Below are positions 6,547 through 9,393 of a stretch of 9,393 nt of DNA, one piece after another (positions within the stretch are counted from its first letter, which is position 1; every line of letters starts with the position of its first letter). The DNA lies in NCBI GenBank assembly GCA_045658425.1, contig JAZOVB010000044.1:1-9393 (forward strand), in the 5' to 3' direction. Under the pieces are notes generated by a model. That model made no database searches. It was given only the letters and a program-made list of their open reading frames with translations, and was not told the origin of the DNA. The translations under genes were made by a program, and so were the position numbers. Source of the DNA: SIG450 sp045658425 (GTDB taxonomy: Bacteria > Bacillota > Clostridia > UMGS1840 > HGM11507).

Positions 6547-6824
6547 TTAGGCACTCGGGAGTTGAACCCCATATGCCTTAAACTTGTTAAATTTTAATCT
6601 TTTCAATTTGGCGTCCTCATAAGGCGACGGCCTGACTTCGTCCTTCGCATTGAAATTCTTAGAAATTTTCCTGCGTTTAAGGTCGAAGAGTTTAAAATTA
6701 AGAAATTTTGTTTAAGACAAAGTAATTTCAAGAATTATACTTTCGTATATTCGCAGGGATTTCTGCAGTATTAAGCTAAATTTCTAATTTTAAACCATAT
6801 GGGGTTCGGCTCCCGAGTGCCTAA
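6547..6824. repeat. 278-bp palindromic element with 29-bp terminal inverted repeats and nested stems
   Basis: The left arm 6547-6575 and right arm 6796-6824 are inverted copies matching at 27 of 29 positions; only the dinucleotide after TTAGGCACTCGGGAG differs (TT against CC), and each arm ends in CATATG. Inside are more complementary pairs. TTTCAAT plus GCG (6601-6613) pairs with CGC plus ATTGAAA (6646-6655), enclosing a GC-rich block with a CGTCCT-CATA-AGG hairpin. TCCTGCG (6669-6675) with flanking AGAAAT pairs with CGCAGGGATTTCT (6752-6764). Two small hairpins lie at 6702-6729 and 6736-6749. There is no coding capacity. The right arm is followed by TCTTTTTTT (6825-6833), so in plus-strand RNA the whole fold could terminate transcription of the esterase-VanZ unit. 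It resembles a miniature inverted-repeat or REP-type mobile element, or a large structured RNA; I recognise no named family. Confidence 0.72.
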
Positions 6825-6831
6825 TCTTTTT

Positions 6832-7386
6832 TTAAACTGTCAGGATTTCTTTTTCCTTATCCTTTGCAATATCGTCAATCATTTTAACGAATTTATCAGT
6901 AAGCTTCTGAATTTTGTCTTCAGATTCCTTAACATCATCCTCGGTGATTTTGTTATCCTTTTTAAGAGCCTTGATTTTATCAATTGCATCTCTTCTTATA
7001 TTTCTTACGGAAACCTTTGAAGTTTCAGCAATCTTGCTTACATCCTTAACAAGAGCCTTTCTTCTTTCTTCTGTAAGAGGAGGGAAGCTAAGTCTTATAA
7101 CCTTACCGTCATTTGTTGGATTAATTCCAATATCAGATTTCTGAATTTCTTTTTCAATTTCCTTTAATACAGTTGCATCCCAAGGCTGAATAAGTAAAGT
7201 TCTTGCTTCAGGAACTGAAACATTACCAAGCTGGTTAATAGGTGTAGGTGTTCCGTAATATTCAACTTTGATTTTATCAAGTATTGCAGGATTTGCTCTG
7301 CCTGCACGGATTGATGCATATTCATTGTTAAGTGCATCAATTGATTTTTGCATTTTAACTTCCGCATTATTTATTGTTTCTTTCAT
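6832..7386 (-). CDS. frr: Ribosome recycling factor
   Basis: With elongation factor G, this 184-aa cytoplasmic protein splits post-termination ribosomes. Length and sequence match the family end to end: SIRAGRANP (25-33), a YYGTPTPINQL stretch (43-53) at the domain II boundary, QPWD (67-70), the NDGK-to-ERRK segment (92-110), and SVRNIRRDA (126-134) of the three-helix bundle. The start at 7386 has GAAAGGAAA (7396-7404, complement strand) upstream, with a slightly long spacing. It lies 24 nt after pyrH in the same transcript, a conserved pairing. Its stop codon is only seven bases from the right arm of the palindromic element. Confidence 0.97.
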   Translation of the reverse strand: MKETINNAEVKMQKSIDALNNEYASIRAGRANPAILDKIKVEYYGTPTPINQLGNVSVPEARTLLIQPWDATVLKEIEKEIQKSDIGINPTNDGKVIRLSFPPLTEERRKALVKDVSKIAETSKVSVRNIRRDAIDKIKALKKDNKITEDDVKESEDKIQKLTDKFVKMIDDIAKDKEKEILTV

Positions 7387-7410
7387 AATTATCTATTTCC
7401 TTTCTTTTAA

Positions 7411-8118
7411 TTATTCGCCAACATAGGTTCCGATTTTTTCACCCTTAACAACACGGATGATGTTTTCGGGAATATCAAGTCCGAATACTTCAATCGGTAT
7501 ATTATTATCCATACATAAAGAAATTGCGGTAGAATCCATAACCTTTAAACCTTTGTTAAGAACATCGATGTACTTGATGCTGTCAAATTTAACTGCATCT
7601 TTATCAATGTGAGGGTCTGATGTATAAACCCCATCAACATTTTTGGCAAGTAGGATAACATCTGCATCAATTTCAGCGGCTCTTAGTGCTGCTGCAGTAT
7701 CGGTAGAGAAGAATGGGTTACCTGTTCCACATCCGAAAACAACAACTCTTCCTTTTTCAAGATGTCTTATAGCCTTGTTTCTTATATAAGGCTCTGCAAT
7801 CTGCTTCATTTCAATACCTGTCTGAACTCTTGCCTGAACACCAACATCCTCTAACGTATCAAGTATTGCAAGGGCATTAATAGTAGTTGCAAGCATTCCC
7901 ATATGGTCAGCTCTTGTTCTGTCCATACTTTCACCGCTTCTGCCTCTCCAGAAGTTACCGCCGCCTACAACAATTGCAGTCTCAATTCCCATTTCGGTTA
8001 AAATTTTAATTTGTTCGCAAACCTTTTTTATCTTCACAAAATTAAGACCGAAGCCTCCTTCATTGGATAACGCTTCACCGCTTAATTTCAGAAGTACTCT
8101 TTTATATTTGCAGTCCAT
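7411..8118 (-). CDS. pyrH: UMP kinase (uridylate kinase)
   Basis: Phosphorylates UMP to UDP in pyrimidine nucleotide synthesis; the bacterial enzyme is a hexamer of the amino-acid-kinase fold, unrelated to eukaryotic UMP kinases. The 235-aa protein shows LLKLSGEAL (9-17), VVGGGNFWRG (50-59), the RTRADHMGMLAT block (67-78), GTGNPFFSTDTAAALRA (131-147) and the AKNVDGVY-DP nucleotide loop (158-169). The ATG at 8118 follows AGGAAGGGTGG on the complement strand. It is first in pyrH-frr. The usual preceding rpsB-tsf pair is absent; instead cysK diverges from it across a 151-bp gap. Confidence 0.97.
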   Translation of the reverse strand: MDCKYKRVLLKLSGEALSNEGGFGLNFVKIKKVCEQIKILTEMGIETAIVVGGGNFWRGRSGESMDRTRADHMGMLATTINALAILDTLEDVGVQARVQTGIEMKQIAEPYIRNKAIRHLEKGRVVVFGCGTGNPFFSTDTAAALRAAEIDADVILLAKNVDGVYTSDPHIDKDAVKFDSIKYIDVLNKGLKVMDSTAISLCMDNNIPIEVFGLDIPENIIRVVKGEKIGTYVGE

Positions 8119-8159
8119 AAAACCACCCTTCCTTTGTGTATGAATGTGTTATTTTTTTA

Positions 8160-8188
8160 ATTATAACATATAATTTTTCATTTTTAAA
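8160..8188 (-). promoter_or_regulatory. pyrH-frr promoter
   Basis: On the minus strand, TATAAT (8165-8160) is preceded by TG one base away (8168-8167), making an extended -10. A TTTAAA -35 lies 17 nt further upstream (8188-8183). The start site would be near 8153, about 35 nt before the pyrH ATG. Confidence 0.7.
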
Positions 8189-8217
8189 GAATTATTTTTA
8201 AGATTATTAAAAAAATA

Positions 8218-8247
8218 TTGACATAGACCTTAAAATAAAGGTATCAT
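8218..8247 (+). promoter_or_regulatory. cysK promoter with dyad in the spacer
   Basis: A perfect -35 TTGACA (8218-8223) and -10 TATCAT (8242-8247) are 18 nt apart. The spacer holds an inverted repeat, ACCTT (8227-8231) with AAGGT (8238-8242), reaching the first base of the -10, a good place for a repressor. Transcription would begin near 8254, leaving only a 16-nt leader, so no T-box or riboswitch fits before cysK. The regulator is unknown. Confidence 0.7.
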
Positions 8248-8269
8248 ATAAATAAAGAGGTGGTTTTAA

Positions 8270-9187
8270 ATGAAAATTTGTAATAATATATCAGAACTTG
8301 TGGGGAATACCCCTCTTGTTTTTTTAAATAATTTTTCAAAGAAATATTCACTTGAAAATCCAATTATGGCAAAGCTTGAATATTTTAATCCCGCAGGAAG
8401 TGTTAAGGACAGAGTAGGGAATGCTATGATTTTTAATGCTGAAAAAGAAGGCTTATTAAAAAAAGGCGGATGTATAATAGAGCCTACCAGCGGTAATACG
8501 GGAATTGGTCTTAGCGCTGTTGCTGCTTCAAAAGGCTACCGTGTTATTCTTACTATGCCCGATACTATGAGTATTGAAAGAAGAAAATTACTTTCTGCCT
8601 ATGGTGCAGAAGTGGTTTTAACCGATGGAAAAGAGGGAATGACAGGGGCGATAAAAAAGGCAAAAGAGCTTCTTAATGAAATTGAAGGCAGCTATATGCC
8701 TGGTCAGTTTGAAAATAAAATAAATCCACAGGTACATTATGAAACCACAGGCCCTGAAATATGGGATGCTCTTTCGGGAAAAATCGATGCTTTTGTTGCC
8801 GGGATTGGTACAGGCGGTACAATAAGCGGAGTGGGTAAATTCTTAAAGGAACAAAATCCACATATAAAAATAATCGGTATCGAGCCCTCTGCTTCGCCTT
8901 TTATAACCGAAGGAAAATCAGGTCCTCATAAGCTTCAGGGGATTGGTGCAGGTTTTATTCCCGATACGCTTTCTTTAAATGTTGTCGATGAGGTGTTAAA
9001 AATAGACTGGGAACCTTCCTATGAAGCGGCGAGATTACTTGCAAAAACTGAAGGTTATCTTGTTGGTATTACTTCCGGTGCCGCACTATATGGTGCAACC
9101 CTGATTGCAAAAAAATATGGATATAAAAATATAGTGGCACTTCTTCCTGATACAGGTGAAAGATACCTTTCCTCCGATTTGTTCTGA
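8270..9187 (+). CDS. cysK: Cysteine synthase (O-acetylserine sulfhydrylase)
   Basis: A PLP-dependent enzyme that makes L-cysteine from O-acetylserine and sulfide in the cytoplasm. The 305-aa length is typical. Visible features are the NPAGSVKDR motif with Schiff-base Lys46, the substrate loop TSGNTG (73-78), the phosphate-binding GTGGT (180-184), the TSGAA motif with Ser269 near the PLP ring nitrogen, and PDTGERYLS (293-301). ATG 8270 has an excellent site, AAAGAGGTGG (8254-8263), six bases upstream. No cysE (serine acetyltransferase) is adjacent, and the C-terminus ends SSDLF. A cystathionine beta-synthase-like function is less likely given the overall CysK pattern and the lack of CBS domains. 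Confidence 0.95.
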   Translation: MKICNNISELVGNTPLVFLNNFSKKYSLENPIMAKLEYFNPAGSVKDRVGNAMIFNAEKEGLLKKGGCIIEPTSGNTGIGLSAVAASKGYRVILTMPDTMSIERRKLLSAYGAEVVLTDGKEGMTGAIKKAKELLNEIEGSYMPGQFENKINPQVHYETTGPEIWDALSGKIDAFVAGIGTGGTISGVGKFLKEQNPHIKIIGIEPSASPFITEGKSGPHKLQGIGAGFIPDTLSLNVVDEVLKIDWEPSYEAARLLAKTEGYLVGITSGAALYGATLIAKKYGYKNIVALLPDTGERYLSSDLF

Positions 9188-9287
9188 TTTGGAAAAAACT
9201 TATCACGTTGTTTTTAAACATACAAAAGTATTCAGAAAGCCTTTTTCTGTGCAAGAGGAGGCTTCGGTAAAAACAGAGGCGGTTTTT
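9188..9287 (+). promoter_or_regulatory. Leader region before the reductase gene
   Basis: No gene is seen. Two mutually exclusive small hairpins are possible: CAGAAA (9233-9238) with TTTCTG (9244-9249), or AAGCC (9237-9241) with GGCTT (9260-9264). A Shine-Dalgarno-like AGAGGAGG at 9254-9261 is followed by no start codon, while AGAGGCGG at 9275-9282 serves the ATG at 9288. No clear promoter or cysK terminator with a T-tract is visible, so read-through from cysK is possible. Confidence 0.3.
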
Positions 9288-9393
9288 ATGAATTACAGAG
9301 AAGATAAATACGGTAACAAACTTTGAGGTTTGGGGTTTGGTTGTATGCGTTTTACATCTAAAATGGGAAAGCTTGATTCAGAGAAAGCGGAAA
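9288..9393 (+). pseudogene. Aldo/keto reductase gene start, interrupted by in-frame TGA (right edge partial)
   Basis: From ATG 9288, behind AGAGGCGG, the reading is MNYREDKYGNKL, then TGA (9324-9326), then GLGFGCMRFTSKMGKLDSEK in the same frame to the window edge. Without the stop this is the usual amino-terminus of clostridial aldo/keto reductases, which run KYGNKLS-x-LGFGCMRF; many of these carry a C-terminal 4Fe-4S ferredoxin-like domain. The stop replaces the position normally held by Ser, and TCA to TGA is one base change. Frame is kept on both sides, so this is a point nonsense change or a base-call error, not an indel. An alternative is reinitiation at a downstream TTG or ATG, which would lose the first strand. 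The function would be NAD(P)H-dependent carbonyl reduction, substrate unknown. Confidence 0.72.

Noticed and set aside
6390..6572. Minus-strand ORF starting MGFNSRVP
   Set aside because: It begins in the left inverted repeat and runs through the hairpin into the antisense of the VanZ-family gene; no protein-like features.
6547..6575. tRNA T-arm-like sequence (GGTTCAACTCCC on the minus strand; GGTTCGGCTCCC in the right arm)
   Set aside because: The T-loop pattern is suggestive, but no acceptor stem partner at tRNA distance, anticodon arm or D-arm is present, and the right-arm copy lacks the conserved A58.
6799..7020. Plus-strand ORF starting MGFGSRVP
   Set aside because: It begins in the right inverted repeat and reads antisense through frr; composition reflects the frr complement.
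9324..9326. Selenocysteine or TGA reassignment in the reductase
   Set aside because: Ser is usual at this place in homologues, no clear SECIS-like stem-loop follows, and TGA serves as a normal stop for two other genes here.
1..9393. CRISPR array, integrase, transposase or phage genes
   Set aside because: No regularly spaced direct repeats and no matching protein motifs were found on either strand.

Overview
The window reads as AT-rich Bacillota, most likely an anaerobic Clostridia-type gut bacterium. The evidence is strong purine-rich ribosome binding sites, short intergenic gaps with rho-independent terminators, sigma-A promoters with extended -10 boxes, and clostridial-looking protein sequences. 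Species cannot be named. The first 26 bases match my memory of the MGI/BGISEQ (DNBSEQ) library adapter, so the left edge is probably a contig end from that platform and not real genome sequence there.

Layout, left to right. (1) 27-1337: the 3' part of a large GLUG-like repeat protein, probably a surface or secreted beta-helix; its true start is off the left edge. (2) 1338-1625: intergenic DNA with a bulged hairpin, a strong terminator and a promoter region. (3) 1626-5149: a complete mglB-mglA-mglC operon for galactose/methyl-galactoside-type ABC import, closed by a terminator whose stem overlaps the mglC stop codon. (4) 5182-6423: a two-gene unit from an extended -10 promoter, with a cytoplasmic SGNH/sialate-O-acetylesterase-family (SASA) carbohydrate esterase overlapping a VanZ-family membrane protein by four bases. 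(5) 6424-6831: a convergent intergenic region with a perfect 16-bp hairpin next to a 278-bp element. The element is bounded by 29-bp near-perfect inverted repeats and full of nested stems. I regard it as the most interesting part of the window. (6) 8118 down to 6832, minus strand: pyrH-frr. (7) 8218-9187: cysK with its own promoter, divergent from pyrH. (8) 9288 to the right edge: the start of an aldo/keto reductase gene interrupted by an in-frame TGA after 12 codons.

The genes suggest sugar salvage: an importer for a hexose or glycoside, with a possibly shifted binding pocket, followed by an intracellular deacetylase that could trim O-acetyl groups from imported saccharides. pyrH (UMP to UDP) and frr (ribosome recycling) are housekeeping genes, here without rpsB-tsf before them or uppS-cdsA after them. 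cysK makes cysteine.

No CRISPR array, rRNA, tRNA, transposase or phage gene was seen. The exploratory signals are the palindromic intergenic element, the interrupted reductase, the altered MglB pocket and the adapter-derived false start.
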